From assembly GCA_965226755.1 (NCBI GenBank), contig CBDDDT010000003.1:1860001-1924000 (forward strand): 64,000 nucleotides of DNA, given 5' to 3'. The position numbers and the translations under genes were made by a program. The notes beneath the pieces were generated by a model. It made no database searches, was not told the DNA's origin, and worked only from the letters and a program-made list of their open reading frames with translations. This document shows positions 52,554 through 61,720 of the stretch, piece after piece; within the stretch, counting starts at the first letter, position 1, and each line of letters begins with the position of its first letter. Source of the DNA: Bog-113 sp965226755 (lineage in GTDB: Bacteria > Acidobacteriota > Terriglobia > Bryobacterales > Bryobacteraceae).

Positions 52554-53386
52554 AGCAGCTCGAGACGGAAACTCAAATCCACGGCCCGCGCCGAATGCGT
52601 GATCGCGCCCGCCGAGACGAAATCCGCGCCCGTATCCGCATACGCGCGCACCGTCTCCAGAGTCACGCCGCCGGAAATTTCGACCGTCGCCCGGCCCGCG
52701 ATCGCCCGAATCCAATCCGCCGCCTCGTCCGGACTCAGGTTGTCCAGCAACAAATGCGTCGCTCCCCCGCGCAGCGCCTCCATCAGCTCCGTGCGCGTCC
52801 GCACCTCGATTTCCACCCGCAGCTCCGGCGCCTCCCGCCGCGCATTCCCCAATGCCGCTTCCACTCCGCCCGCCGCCGCAATATGGTTGTTCTTGATCAG
52901 CACCGCGTCGAACAGCCCCATCCGATGATTTGTCGCGCCTCCCGCGGCCGCCGCCATCTTCTCCAGCCGCCTCAGTCCCGGCGTCGTCTTGCGCGTATCC
53001 AGAACTCGGCATCCCGTGCCGCACACGGCATCCGCGAAAGTCCGCGCCAGCGTCGCCACCCCCGAAAGCCGCTGCAGATAATTCAGCGCCGTCCGCTCGC
53101 ATTCCAGCAGCGTCCGGGCCCGGCCATGCACCGTCGCCACCACTTCGTTATCCGCGCAGAAATCACCGTCGCGCTTCAACAGCTCCAGCCCGTCAACGCC
53201 CCCGCGCATGCCATAAAGCGCTGGCAAGAGCTCCAGGCCGAAGATCACCATCCGCTCTCGCGCCAGAAACTTCCCCGCCGCCAGCCGATCTTCCGGCACG
53301 CAGATTCTTGACGTCACGTCGCCCGCGCCAATGTCCTCGTCGAGAGCCCGCCGCAAGCCTTCCAGCACCTCCTCCGGAAAGCTCAT
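52550..53386 (-). CDS. nadC: Nicotinate-nucleotide pyrophosphorylase (carboxylating)
   Basis: The 278-residue enzyme turns quinolinate and PRPP into nicotinate mononucleotide. It has ALDEDIGAGDVTSRICVPED, ERTALNYLQRLSGVATLA, LDTRKTTPGLRRLEKMA and EISGGVTLETVRAYADTGAD. The ATG overlaps the valS stop (ATGA). It is the second gene of the operon. Confidence 0.94.
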   Translation of the reverse strand: MSFPEEVLEGLRRALDEDIGAGDVTSRICVPEDRLAAGKFLARERMVIFGLELLPALYGMRGGVDGLELLKRDGDFCADNEVVATVHGRARTLLECERTALNYLQRLSGVATLARTFADAVCGTGCRVLDTRKTTPGLRRLEKMAAAAGGATNHRMGLFDAVLIKNNHIAAAGGVEAALGNARREAPELRVEIEVRTRTELMEALRGGATHLLLDNLSPDEAADWIRAIAGRATVEISGGVTLETVRAYADTGADFVSAGAITHSARAVDLSFRLELL

Positions 53387-56037
53387 TCCGTCAAACCGTC
53401 AAGCGCTTCTCTGATCTTCTCCAGTTGCGTCTCGTATTCCGCCAGCTTCTGCCGGATGGAATCCACCACCTTCGCCGGCGCCTTGCTCAGAAACGTCTCA
53501 TCGCTCAACTGCCGCGTGGAATTCGCGATCACTTTCACCAGCTGATCACGCTCTTTCTCCAGCCGCTGCCTCTGCGCGCCTAACTGCGCCTGCGGCAGCT
53601 CCATCACCAGATCGAAGTCCGCCGCCGAACCGCCGCCCGCCGCGCCCTTCGGAGCCGGCCCTTCCGCGAACGTGAGCTCCAGCGCCGCCAGCTTCTCGAT
53701 CGCCTCCTTCTGCGATCGCAGCGTAACAAGCACTTCCGCCCGCGCGAATACCGTCGCCCCCACGGCCAGCCGCGGATCCATCTTCATCTCCGCCCGCGCA
53801 TTCCGCGCCGTCGTGATCACCCCTTGCACCCAGCCCATTTCCTTCTCCGCCTGCGCGTCGGACAAAGCGGTCCGAAACTCCGGATACGCCGCCAGCGCGA
53901 TCGAAACGGGCCGTTCCGCGCCCGCCGGCACGAGGCGCTGCCACAACTCCTCCGTCAAAAACGGCATCACCGGATGCAGCAGCCGCAGCGCTCCTTCAAA
54001 CGCCGCCAGCAGATTGCGCCAGTCCGCGTTCAGGCCGGACCCGTCCTGGAACCGCAGCTTCTTCAGCTCCACATACCAGTCGCAAAACTCGCCCCAGAAA
54101 AAATGCCACACGCCCTGCGCCACGTCGTGGAAACGGTACGTCGCCGTCGCCCGATTCACCTGCTCCGCGCACGCGTTCAGCCGCGCGAAAATCCAGCGAT
54201 CCTCCAACGCGCCGCCTTCCACCGTGTACTCCGCGGGCCGCTCCGGCGCCCACGGATCCACGCCGCATCGCTCCATATTGAGAAACAGAAACCGCGAAGC
54301 GTTCCAGATCTTGTTGGCGAACGCCCGCGAACTCTCCAGCCGGTCCGGCGAGAACACGATATCCGTCCCCGGCGCCGCGCCCGTCAGCAGCGCCATCCGC
54401 ACCGCGTCCGTCCCATACTGCTCCGTCACCGCCAGCGGATCGATCACGTTCCCGCGCGTCTTCGACATCTTCTGCCGTTCCGCATCCCGCACCAGCCCGT
54501 GGATATACACCTGCCGGAACGGAACTTCGCCCATGAATTCAATCCCCAGCATGATCATGCGCGCCACCCAGAAGAACAGGATGTCGAATCCCGTGATCAG
54601 CAGGGTCGTCGGGTAAAACGTCTTCAGATCGGCTGTCTTATCGGGCCATCCCAGCGTCGAAAACGGCCACAGCCCTGAACTGAACCACGTATCCAGCACG
54701 TCCGGATCCTGCCGCAATTCCACTCCCGCGCACACCGGACAGCGCGCCGGATCTTCCCGCGCCACAATCACCTCGCCGCACTGTTCGCAGTACCACGCGG
54801 GAATGCGGTGTCCCCACCACAGTTGCCGGCTCACGCACCAGTCCCGGATGTTGTACATCCACTCGTAGTAGGTTTTGGTCCAGTTCTCCGGGACGATCTC
54901 GACCGCCTTCGACTCCACGGCCGCGATCGCCTTCTCCGCCAGCGGCTTTGTCTTCACGAACCATTGGTTCGACACCAGCGGCTCCACCACCGTCTTCGAG
55001 CGGTCGCAGATCCCGATGCTCAGCGTGTGGTCCTCGATGCCGTCCAGCAGCCCTTCGGCCTCAAGCGCCGCCACCACCTGCGCCCGCGCCTCGAAGCGAT
55101 CCAGCCCCGCGAACCGGCCCGCTTCCACGCTCATCCGCCCGGTCTCTTCGATCACCTGGATCCGCGGAAGATGGTGGCGCTGCCCCACCGCGAAGTCGTT
55201 CGGATCGTGAGCCGGCGTAATCTTGACCACGCCCGTCCCGAACTTCGGATCGGCGATCTCGTCTAGAATGATCGGAATCTCGCGATCCGTCAGCGGCAGC
55301 CGCACCTGCTTGCCGTGCCATGCCGCATACCGCGCGTCGCCCGGGTTCACCGCGACCGCCGTATCTCCCAGCATCGTCTCCGGCCGCGTCGTCGCCACCA
55401 CCAGAAACTCATCCGTCCCCGCCACCGGATAGCGGATCCGCCACAGATGCCCTTGCGTCTCCTTGTGCGCCACCTCCAGGTCTGAGATCGCCGTCATGCA
55501 GTCCGGGCACCAGTTCACCATATACTGGCCGCGGTAGATCAGCCCCTTCTCATACAGGCTGACGAACACCTCGCGCACCGCGCGCGACAGCCCCGGGTCC
55601 AGCGTAAATCGCTCCCGGCTCCAGTCGCAGCTCGCCCCCATCCGGATCATCTGCCGCTTGATCGTCCCGCCCGATTCCGCTTTCCACTCCCAGATCCGCC
55701 GCTCGAACTCCGCCCGCCCCATCGTGCGCCGGTCCAACCCCTCCGCCTTCAGCTTCCGCTCTACCACCATCTGCGTGGCGATTCCCGCGTGGTCCGTCCC
55801 CGGCAGCCACAGCGTATTCTCCCCGCGCATCCGATGCCACCTGACCGCCACGTCGATCTCCGTGTGCTCCAGCATGTGGCCCATGTGCAGCGACCCGGTC
55901 ACGTTCGGCGGCGGAATCACCAGCGAAAACACCTTCCGGTCTCCGCCTGCCGTCGCCTGAAAAATGCCGGAGTCGATCCACCACTGCGCCCAATGCGGCT
56001 CAAACCGCTGGGGCTCGTACACTTTCTCAATTTGCAT
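53383..56037 (-). CDS. valS: Valyl-tRNA synthetase
   Basis: The 884-residue class I synthetase has the HIGH-type motif IPPPNVTGSLHMGHMLEH, KMSKTRGNVIDPLAV as KMSKS motif, an editing domain (TTRPETMLGDTAVAVNP), the WWGHRIPAWYCEQCGEV zinc knuckle and a C-terminal coiled coil. It charges tRNA-Val. It is the first gene of the operon. Confidence 0.97.
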   Translation of the reverse strand: MQIEKVYEPQRFEPHWAQWWIDSGIFQATAGGDRKVFSLVIPPPNVTGSLHMGHMLEHTEIDVAVRWHRMRGENTLWLPGTDHAGIATQMVVERKLKAEGLDRRTMGRAEFERRIWEWKAESGGTIKRQMIRMGASCDWSRERFTLDPGLSRAVREVFVSLYEKGLIYRGQYMVNWCPDCMTAISDLEVAHKETQGHLWRIRYPVAGTDEFLVVATTRPETMLGDTAVAVNPGDARYAAWHGKQVRLPLTDREIPIILDEIADPKFGTGVVKITPAHDPNDFAVGQRHHLPRIQVIEETGRMSVEAGRFAGLDRFEARAQVVAALEAEGLLDGIEDHTLSIGICDRSKTVVEPLVSNQWFVKTKPLAEKAIAAVESKAVEIVPENWTKTYYEWMYNIRDWCVSRQLWWGHRIPAWYCEQCGEVIVAREDPARCPVCAGVELRQDPDVLDTWFSSGLWPFSTLGWPDKTADLKTFYPTTLLITGFDILFFWVARMIMLGIEFMGEVPFRQVYIHGLVRDAERQKMSKTRGNVIDPLAVTEQYGTDAVRMALLTGAAPGTDIVFSPDRLESSRAFANKIWNASRFLFLNMERCGVDPWAPERPAEYTVEGGALEDRWIFARLNACAEQVNRATATYRFHDVAQGVWHFFWGEFCDWYVELKKLRFQDGSGLNADWRNLLAAFEGALRLLHPVMPFLTEELWQRLVPAGAERPVSIALAAYPEFRTALSDAQAEKEMGWVQGVITTARNARAEMKMDPRLAVGATVFARAEVLVTLRSQKEAIEKLAALELTFAEGPAPKGAAGGGSAADFDLVMELPQAQLGAQRQRLEKERDQLVKVIANSTRQLSDETFLSKAPAKVVDSIRQKLAEYETQLEKIREALDGLTE

Positions 56038-56068
56038 CGGGAATCAACAAGTTTAACAACGCGGGCGC

Positions 56069-56810
56069 TTACTCTGGGAACGCCCGGATCGACCCATGCG
56101 GCGTGTCGAATTCCCCATCCCCGCTCGTCACCCGGAAGCGCGACACTTTCTCCACCCGCTGAAACCGCGCGGCCTTCGCCCAGCTCACCAGGCAGTCGAA
56201 CGTGGGCAGCCAGAACGTGTGATCGTTCGCCTTCCCCACGAACCGGGCCACCGGTCCCCAGGTGAATCGCGAAGGATCGATCCCCGTGGCGATGACCGCC
56301 ATCTCGCGCGTCACGCCGCGGATCGCGTAAAGCGCCCGCAACGGGTCGGTCAGATGCAGCAGCACGCTGCCGCAAAAGACGATATCGAACATTCCGGTCG
56401 TGGACGGGCTCACGTCATAGATCGTGTGGAACATCCGCTCCACGCGGGATCTTCGCTGTTGGATGGCGAATTCCAGAGCTCCATGAAGCAGCGCTTCGGT
56501 AACCTCATCCTGATCCGCCGACGCAAACTCCCGGACCATCGCCGGATCGCCATCATGCGAACTCCACTTCGGCATCTCGCACGTCACCACTCGCGCCGCC
56601 CCGCGCCGTTCGCACTCAAACGCAAAAAAGCCGTGCGCCGGTCCGATGTCGAGCACGGTTTTTTCCGGTCAGGTCTTCCGGCAAGCCGTAGTGCGCCAGC
56701 AAGGGCCGATGATCGTACTTCCCCGGCGTCACCACGCCATCGCCCAGATCGATCGTGTGATACCACTCGAACGCCTGCATGCCCTGGCGTTTATCAGCCG
56801 CATCTCCCAT
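56069..56810 (-). pseudogene. SAM-dependent methyltransferase (CmoB/DUF1698-like), broken by a one-base frameshift
   Basis: From the ATG at 56810 (GAGGAG upstream) the frame gives FEWYHTIDLGDGVVTPGKYD and LPEDLTGK; the rest, VLDIGPAHGFFAFECERRGA to HGSIRAFPE, follows in another frame. The switch is at an A6 run (56659-56664 on the plus strand as T6); one A fewer restores a continuous 246-residue protein. The first half and the SAM-binding glycine motif match methyltransferases annotated as tRNA mo5U34-like. It may be a true pseudogene or a homopolymer error. It lies 23 nt after the SDR gene. Confidence 0.72.
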
Positions 56811-56833
56811 TACGCGCTCCTCTTCCATCCGCG

Positions 56834-57589
56834 TCAGCGCGCCGTATAGCCGCCGTCCACCACCAGGTTGCTCCCCGTAATCCAACGGCCCGTATCCGCC
56901 AGGAGGAACCCGATCGCATGCGCCACGTCGTCCGCCGCGCCCAATCCCAGCGGGTGCATCGCCTCGATCGCCGCGAACTGCTCCGGCCCCACCGTCTCTT
57001 GAATCTCGTTCGCCATGGCGCTCCGCACATACCCCGGGGACACGCAGTTCACGCGAATCCGGTTCCGCGCCATTTCCAGCGCCAGCGATTTCGCCAGCCC
57101 AATCAGCGCGCCTTTGCTCGCCCCATATCCCGACAGCCCCGGCGCTCCCGTCATCCCCATCACCGACGAAACCAGCACCAGGCTCGCCGGCTGCGCGTAA
57201 TTTCCCCGCTGATGGAATGCCCGCGCCAGCATGACGGCGGCGTGCAGATTCACCCGCATCACCTCGTCCAGCCGCGCTTGCGTCATCAGGCTCAGGGGAA
57301 CCGTCATCTGGATTCCCGCCGCATGCGCCACGCCGCTCAACGGCCCGCTCTCGCTCACCAATGACCGGAACCACGCCGGAATCTCATCCGTGCGCGCAAG
57401 ATCGAACACCGCCGCGATGTGCCCCGTACCTTCCAGGCTCTTCCGCGCCTCTTCCAGACGCTCCGCGTTCCGCGCCACCAGCACCACGCGCGCCTGTAAA
57501 CGGCTGCACAGCAGCGCCGTCGCTCGTCCGATTCCCGAAGACGCTCCGGTCACCATCACCGTGCGTCCGCTTAAATCCAGCGGATTCAC
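56834..57589 (-). CDS. Short-chain dehydrogenase/reductase, FabG-like
   Basis: The 251-residue SDR has the cofactor motif VTGASSGIGRATALLCSR, NLHAAVMLARA, and the catalytic Ser-Tyr-Lys in SSVMGMTGAPGLSGYGASKG, with SPGYVRSAMANE and LVVDGGYTAR at the C-terminus. It probably reduces a ketoacyl or sugar substrate with NADPH. The GTG start is at 57589. It sits beside a methyltransferase and is divergent from GT-C, acyl carrier and ketosynthase III genes, fitting a small acyl-modification module. Confidence 0.85.
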   Translation of the reverse strand: MNPLDLSGRTVMVTGASSGIGRATALLCSRLQARVVLVARNAERLEEARKSLEGTGHIAAVFDLARTDEIPAWFRSLVSESGPLSGVAHAAGIQMTVPLSLMTQARLDEVMRVNLHAAVMLARAFHQRGNYAQPASLVLVSSVMGMTGAPGLSGYGASKGALIGLAKSLALEMARNRIRVNCVSPGYVRSAMANEIQETVGPEQFAAIEAMHPLGLGAADDVAHAIGFLLADTGRWITGSNLVVDGGYTAR

Positions 57590-57658
57590 AAGCTAAAGCT
57601 TATCCGAATCCACACGCTGCTCCCCGCCGCGGACGAGCCCCCCACCCAGGCATGTAAA

Positions 57659-59200
57659 ATGCGAGAACGCCCCCTGCCATCCCTTTCCACACCCCGCATG
57701 CAGACCACCGCCGCCCCCACTCACCACCGCCGCGATCTGGCGGCTCTCGGCGCGTTGCTCGCGGTCTGTCTCTTTCCCCTGCTGATCAAGCTCATCTACT
57801 ACCCGCAAAACATCGGCTCTGACGATTCCTACATTCATCTCCAAGTAGCCCGAAACATCGCCTCGGGGCAGGGATGGGGCGTCAATCCCGGCGTGTCCGT
57901 CAACGTCTCCACCAGCCCGCTGTTCACCCTCATCGTCGCCCTTCTCGACAGGCTAACGGCCAATCACGCCATCTTCCCCGCGCAAGCCGTATCGGTCCTA
58001 GCCGCCGCTTTCGGCTTGCTCCTGGTTTATCTGCGCACGCGCCGCGACACCCGCGCGAACTGGGCCGCCCTCGCAGCCGCCTTTTCCCTGGCCTGCAGTT
58101 GCGATCTTTGGAGGTGGAACGGCGCCGTCATGGAAGCCACCCTGGGCTTCTTCTGGGTCGCTCTCATCCTCTACCTTTTCTCGGACTGGCGCTGGACCTT
58201 TCCCGGTTGCGTGCTCCGCGGAGTCGTCCTCGCTTTAGCCGTCCTCACCCGGCCCGAACTGGTCCTGGCGTTGGCGTTGTGTCTGTTCCTCATGGCCGTT
58301 TTGGGAAAAAACCGTTGGCCCTCCTGGATCGGCCTGCTGCTCGGCATCGCGCTTCCCATCGTTCCCTGGGTGGTCTTCTGTAAGCGCACCTTCGGCAACA
58401 TTCTCCCGACCACGTTCTACGCCAAAGCCACCAATCACTTGATTCTGTGGAACCCGGTCATCCCCCGGCAGTTCGGGCTTCTCATCGTCGAAGCCTTCTT
58501 CTGGCCCGCGCTCCTGCTGGCCGCGATGCTGATCGTCCTGCGCTTCCGCCTCCCGTCGCCCGTTCTTCGCAAGGCTCTGCTTCCCGCGGGTCTTCTGCTT
58601 GCCGTTGCCGCGTTCTACTACCTGCGCACGCCCGCGCTCGAATCGGTCGGGCGTTATCTGCTCCCGTTCCTTCCCTGCGCCGGATACCTTCTCGGTCTCG
58701 TCCTTCCGGTTGCGGCCGGAAAACTGAATCGCCCGGCGTTCCGCTGGCTCGTCGGGACCGCCCTGACCTTGCACCTTCTCACTTCGCTCGCTCTCAACCA
58801 CATCTTCATCGCTCCCACCATGCGCGCGTTCCAGACGGAGTACAAGGCGTCCATGGTGGCCGCCGCCGAATATCTCGCCGCTCACTCCTCTCCCGCCACC
58901 CGCGTCCTGGTGAAATCGGACATCGGCGTCGTCTCCTATACCGGCGACGGCCGCTTCTTTATCGCCGACGGCGGCGCTCTCGCGTCTCCGGAATTACGCG
59001 GGCTCAGCTTCACCCAGCAAATTGCGGCATCCCGGCCCCAATTCGTCCTCCACTCCTTTAGCGCCGCGCCGGGCGATCTCGCTCCATTGTTCCCGGGCCT
59101 GCAGCCTGTCTGGTTCCACCGTTTTAAACAGCATGGGCTCGAGGCCTCGCTGGGAATGACGTCTCTCGTGACCAACATCTACCGCGTCAAATCCCGCTGA
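57659..59200 (+). CDS. GT-C family glycosyltransferase-like membrane protein
   Basis: About eleven hydrophobic helices, with the periplasmic loop DDSYIHLQVARNIASGQGW and GVNPGVSVNVSTSPLFTL, which carries the acidic metal motif of GT-C enzymes (DDxxI type). It probably transfers a polyprenyl-linked sugar to an envelope glycan or protein. The soluble C-terminus (about 130 residues) is extracytoplasmic in such proteins. An ATG at 57698 is an alternative start. Gene neighbours suggest acylated glycan synthesis. The exact donor and acceptor are unknown. Confidence 0.75.
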   Translation: MRERPLPSLSTPRMQTTAAPTHHRRDLAALGALLAVCLFPLLIKLIYYPQNIGSDDSYIHLQVARNIASGQGWGVNPGVSVNVSTSPLFTLIVALLDRLTANHAIFPAQAVSVLAAAFGLLLVYLRTRRDTRANWAALAAAFSLACSCDLWRWNGAVMEATLGFFWVALILYLFSDWRWTFPGCVLRGVVLALAVLTRPELVLALALCLFLMAVLGKNRWPSWIGLLLGIALPIVPWVVFCKRTFGNILPTTFYAKATNHLILWNPVIPRQFGLLIVEAFFWPALLLAAMLIVLRFRLPSPVLRKALLPAGLLLAVAAFYYLRTPALESVGRYLLPFLPCAGYLLGLVLPVAAGKLNRPAFRWLVGTALTLHLLTSLALNHIFIAPTMRAFQTEYKASMVAAAEYLAAHSSPATRVLVKSDIGVVSYTGDGRFFIADGGALASPELRGLSFTQQIAASRPQFVLHSFSAAPGDLAPLFPGLQPVWFHRFKQHGLEASLGMTSLVTNIYRVKSR

Positions 59201-59272
59201 ACGGCCCTGCGTACTATTCCCGCCTCGCAAGCCGCTAACCTGCTTCCGGAATTCGCTACCATACAATTTGGT

Positions 59273-59503
59273 ATGGATCCGAAAGAATTCCTGTCTTCCC
59301 TCGACGAAATGCTGGAACTGCCCGCCGGTACGCTCACCGGCGACGAGCAGATCGCCGACCTGGACGGTTGGAACTCGATGGCGATGATCGGCTTCATTGC
59401 GCTGGCGGCCAACAACGGCGCCAACGTCGCTCCTCGCCAGATCGCCGCCGCCCGCACTGTCGCCGATCTGATGAAACTCGCCCTCGTCCACGCCGCCGCT
59501 TAG
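59273..59503 (+). CDS. Acyl carrier protein-like
   Basis: This 76-residue acidic protein has the phosphopantetheine attachment serine S35 in LDGWNSMAMIGFIAL, a variant of the usual DSL site (here NSM), and helical flanks. It can carry acyl groups for the ketosynthase III encoded 8 nt downstream. It differs from a primary AcpP and looks like a dedicated carrier. Confidence 0.78.
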   Translation: MDPKEFLSSLDEMLELPAGTLTGDEQIADLDGWNSMAMIGFIALAANNGANVAPRQIAAARTVADLMKLALVHAAA

Positions 59504-59511
59504 GTCATCGC

Positions 59512-60564
59512 GTGGGACTGCACGCCGCCATCGCGGCTATCGAATACCACCTCCCGGAACGAACCCTCACCACCGCCGGCTTATCCGCGGAATTTCCGGA
59601 ATGGTCGGTCGCCAAAATCGACGAGAAGACCGGCATCCAGACCCGCCACCTCGCCGGGCCGGACGAGTGTTCCTCCGATCTCGCCGTCGCCGCCGCCCGC
59701 AAACTGTTTGAATCCGGCGCCTGCACTCCCGCCCAGATCGATTTCGTTCTCTTCTGCACCCAGTCTCCCGACTATTTCCTGCCCACCACCGCCTGCCTGC
59801 TCCAGGACCGCTTGGGCATTCCCACTTCGGCCGGCGCGCTCGATTTCAACCTCGGCTGCTCCGGGTTCATCTACGGTCTCGGACTCGCCGAAGGTCTCAT
59901 CGCCTCCGGCCAGGCGACCCGCATTCTTCTGCTCACGGCCGAAACCTACTCCAAATTCCTGCACCCCCGCGACCGCAGCGTCCGCACCATCTTCGGCGAC
60001 GCCGCTGCCGCCACCTTGCTCACCGCCTCCGACGCGCCCCAGCCCGCCATCGGCCCGTTCGTCTATGGAACGGACGGCGCCGGCGCCCCTAATCTCATCG
60101 TCCCGGCCGGCGGTCTCCGCAATCGCCCCGGGCCCGAGACCGCCATCGCGGCGGATGACGATTTCGGCAACACCCGCGGCCCCGAAAATCTGTTCATGGA
60201 CGGTCCGGAAGTCTTCGCCTTCACCATCCGAGCCGTGCCCCAGGCCGTCCAAACGCTCCTCGACCGCACGGGACTGGCCCTCGACGGCATCGACCTTTTC
60301 GTCTTTCATCAGGCCAACCGGCACATGCTTGACACCCTCCGCAGGCGCCTGGCGATCCCTCCGGAGAAATTCGAAGTCTCGATGGGCGACTGCGGCAACA
60401 CCGTCTCCTCCACCATTCCGATCGCCCTCAAGCACGCCGCCGCGGAAGGACGTCTCCAACCGGGCGCAACCGTCATGCTCGTGGGCTTCGGCGTCGGCTA
60501 CTCCTGGGGCGCCACCCTCGTGCGCTGGTCCCCCTGGCAGCCCGTGCTTGACCAAAGTGCTTGA
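59512..60564 (+). CDS. Beta-ketoacyl-ACP synthase III-like
   Basis: The 350-residue condensing enzyme has the complete FabH triad: Cys116 in DFNLGCSGFIYGLGLAEG, His266 in FVFHQANRHMLDTL and Asn296 in GDCGNTVSSTIPIALK. It starts at GTG 59512, just after the acyl carrier gene. It should load a short acyl-CoA and condense with malonyl-ACP. Its place next to a dedicated carrier, an SDR and GT-C membrane protein suggests a specialised acyl group for glycan or lipid modification rather than housekeeping fatty acid initiation. Confidence 0.85.
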   Translation: MGLHAAIAAIEYHLPERTLTTAGLSAEFPEWSVAKIDEKTGIQTRHLAGPDECSSDLAVAAARKLFESGACTPAQIDFVLFCTQSPDYFLPTTACLLQDRLGIPTSAGALDFNLGCSGFIYGLGLAEGLIASGQATRILLLTAETYSKFLHPRDRSVRTIFGDAAAATLLTASDAPQPAIGPFVYGTDGAGAPNLIVPAGGLRNRPGPETAIAADDDFGNTRGPENLFMDGPEVFAFTIRAVPQAVQTLLDRTGLALDGIDLFVFHQANRHMLDTLRRRLAIPPEKFEVSMGDCGNTVSSTIPIALKHAAAEGRLQPGATVMLVGFGVGYSWGATLVRWSPWQPVLDQSA

Positions 60565-60702
60565 CTAATCCTGCGAGCGCTTGACGTTGCCTCCGTCGGA
60601 CTCCAGGAAGCGCGCCAGCGTGCGCGGAATCTGAATTGCCACAGACTGCGGGATAGCGCGGATATCGGCTGCCCGTTCGGTGAAGGCCACGCGCTTAGCC
60701 AT
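60565..60702 (-). pseudogene. RelE/ParE-type toxin remnant
   Basis: The ATG at 60702 begins MAKRVAFTERAADIRAIPQS and continues to GGNVKRSQD before stopping at 45 residues. This matches the first half of RelE/ParE toxins, whose remaining 45 or so residues, including the catalytic or binding strand, are missing. It ends exactly at the 3' end of the ketosynthase III gene. No clear antitoxin is adjacent. Confidence 0.6.
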
Positions 60703-60944
60703 CGCGCTGGCCATTCCTCGGCAACCGGAGTCGCCCACGCCTGAGCTGCTTGCGCATTCCCATTTCCGGCGAAACATCCCCTGGCCGACTTAAGCCCATC
60801 CGTTCACATCCCCTCCTCCCACCAACCCAAATTCGAGTAACCGCACCCGCCCAACTTTATTCCGTTTCGAATCAATCGTTTGGCCGCCCCCCGCTCCAGA
60901 TCGCCGTCCGTCATCCGCCAACATCATGGACAAAGGATGTACTC

Positions 60945-61610
60945 ATGTCAGCCACCGCCGTCATCAACCGCGAAAACGCGCAGCACTCCACCGGTCCTCG
61001 CACCGAGGAAGGCAAATCCGCCATTCGCTTCAACGCCGTCAAGCACGGCCTCTACGCCAAAACCATTCTCCTGTCCGAGGAAGACGCACCCGCTTTCCGC
61101 GCTCTCGGCGAGCATCTCCGCGCCCGCTACGCTCCCGTCACCCGCCAGGAAACCGATTTGGTCGACGTGCTCCACGAAACCCGCTGGCGCCTCGACCATC
61201 TGACCAGCGTCGAGCACAGCCTTTACGCCCTCGGTGCCCGCGAACACATCGACGCCGTGGTCGCGGAATTCGGCGAACTCGATACCGCCGCCGCCCGTTC
61301 CTACGCCCGCGTGCTCGGTTACCAAGCCAACGCCAAGCTCTTCGACCAGCTCAGCCGCCATGAACGCGGCCTGCGCCGGCTATTCGAGAAAACCACGAAG
61401 GATCTCGAACAGCTCATCGCCGCGCGCCAGCCCGCGTCTCTTCCCACATCCATGCCGGCCGCGCCGCCCGCCGCGCTTGGCTTTGTTCCCGCAAAAACCG
61501 CACCGCCCATCCCCACCGGCCCCGACGGCGCCCCCATCTTCACCGGGCCCATGGCCGACATCAAGCGCAAGCAGTGGCTCCGCCGCCAAAAGACGCTTCG
61601 AGGCGTCTAA
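60945..61610 (+). CDS. Lineage-specific protein with STGPRTEEGKS motif
   Basis: The ATG at 60945 has AAGGA 8 nt upstream. The 221-residue product starts with INRENAQHSTGPRTEEGKSA and IRFNAVKHGLYAKT, a conserved head I recognise in many Acidobacteria proteins of unknown role, followed by helices and a Pro/Ala-rich tail. It contains no membrane segment or catalytic motif. Function unknown; its family tends to occur as several copies per genome. Confidence 0.7.
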   Translation: MSATAVINRENAQHSTGPRTEEGKSAIRFNAVKHGLYAKTILLSEEDAPAFRALGEHLRARYAPVTRQETDLVDVLHETRWRLDHLTSVEHSLYALGAREHIDAVVAEFGELDTAAARSYARVLGYQANAKLFDQLSRHERGLRRLFEKTTKDLEQLIAARQPASLPTSMPAAPPAALGFVPAKTAPPIPTGPDGAPIFTGPMADIKRKQWLRRQKTLRGV

Positions 61611-61720
61611 TCTCCGGAATCTCCGGCGAAACGTCTGGCATGGGGACCGGCTTTCCGACGCCCCCGCCCGAATTGCGCATCTGCTAAATTGGAATTTCCA
61701 TAAAACAGGTCAACTTTTAC

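Noticed and set aside
52554..53102. Upstream extension of the birA frame inside nadC
   Set aside because: This part is Gly/Arg/Asp-rich shadow sequence of nadC; biotin ligase homology begins at GTG 52553.
56655..56668. A AAA AAC slippery heptamer at the methyltransferase break, suggesting programmed -1 frameshifting
   Set aside because: The heptamer is in the right zero frame, but the downstream frame needs a +1 (or minus two) shift, so -1 frameshifting would not restore the protein.
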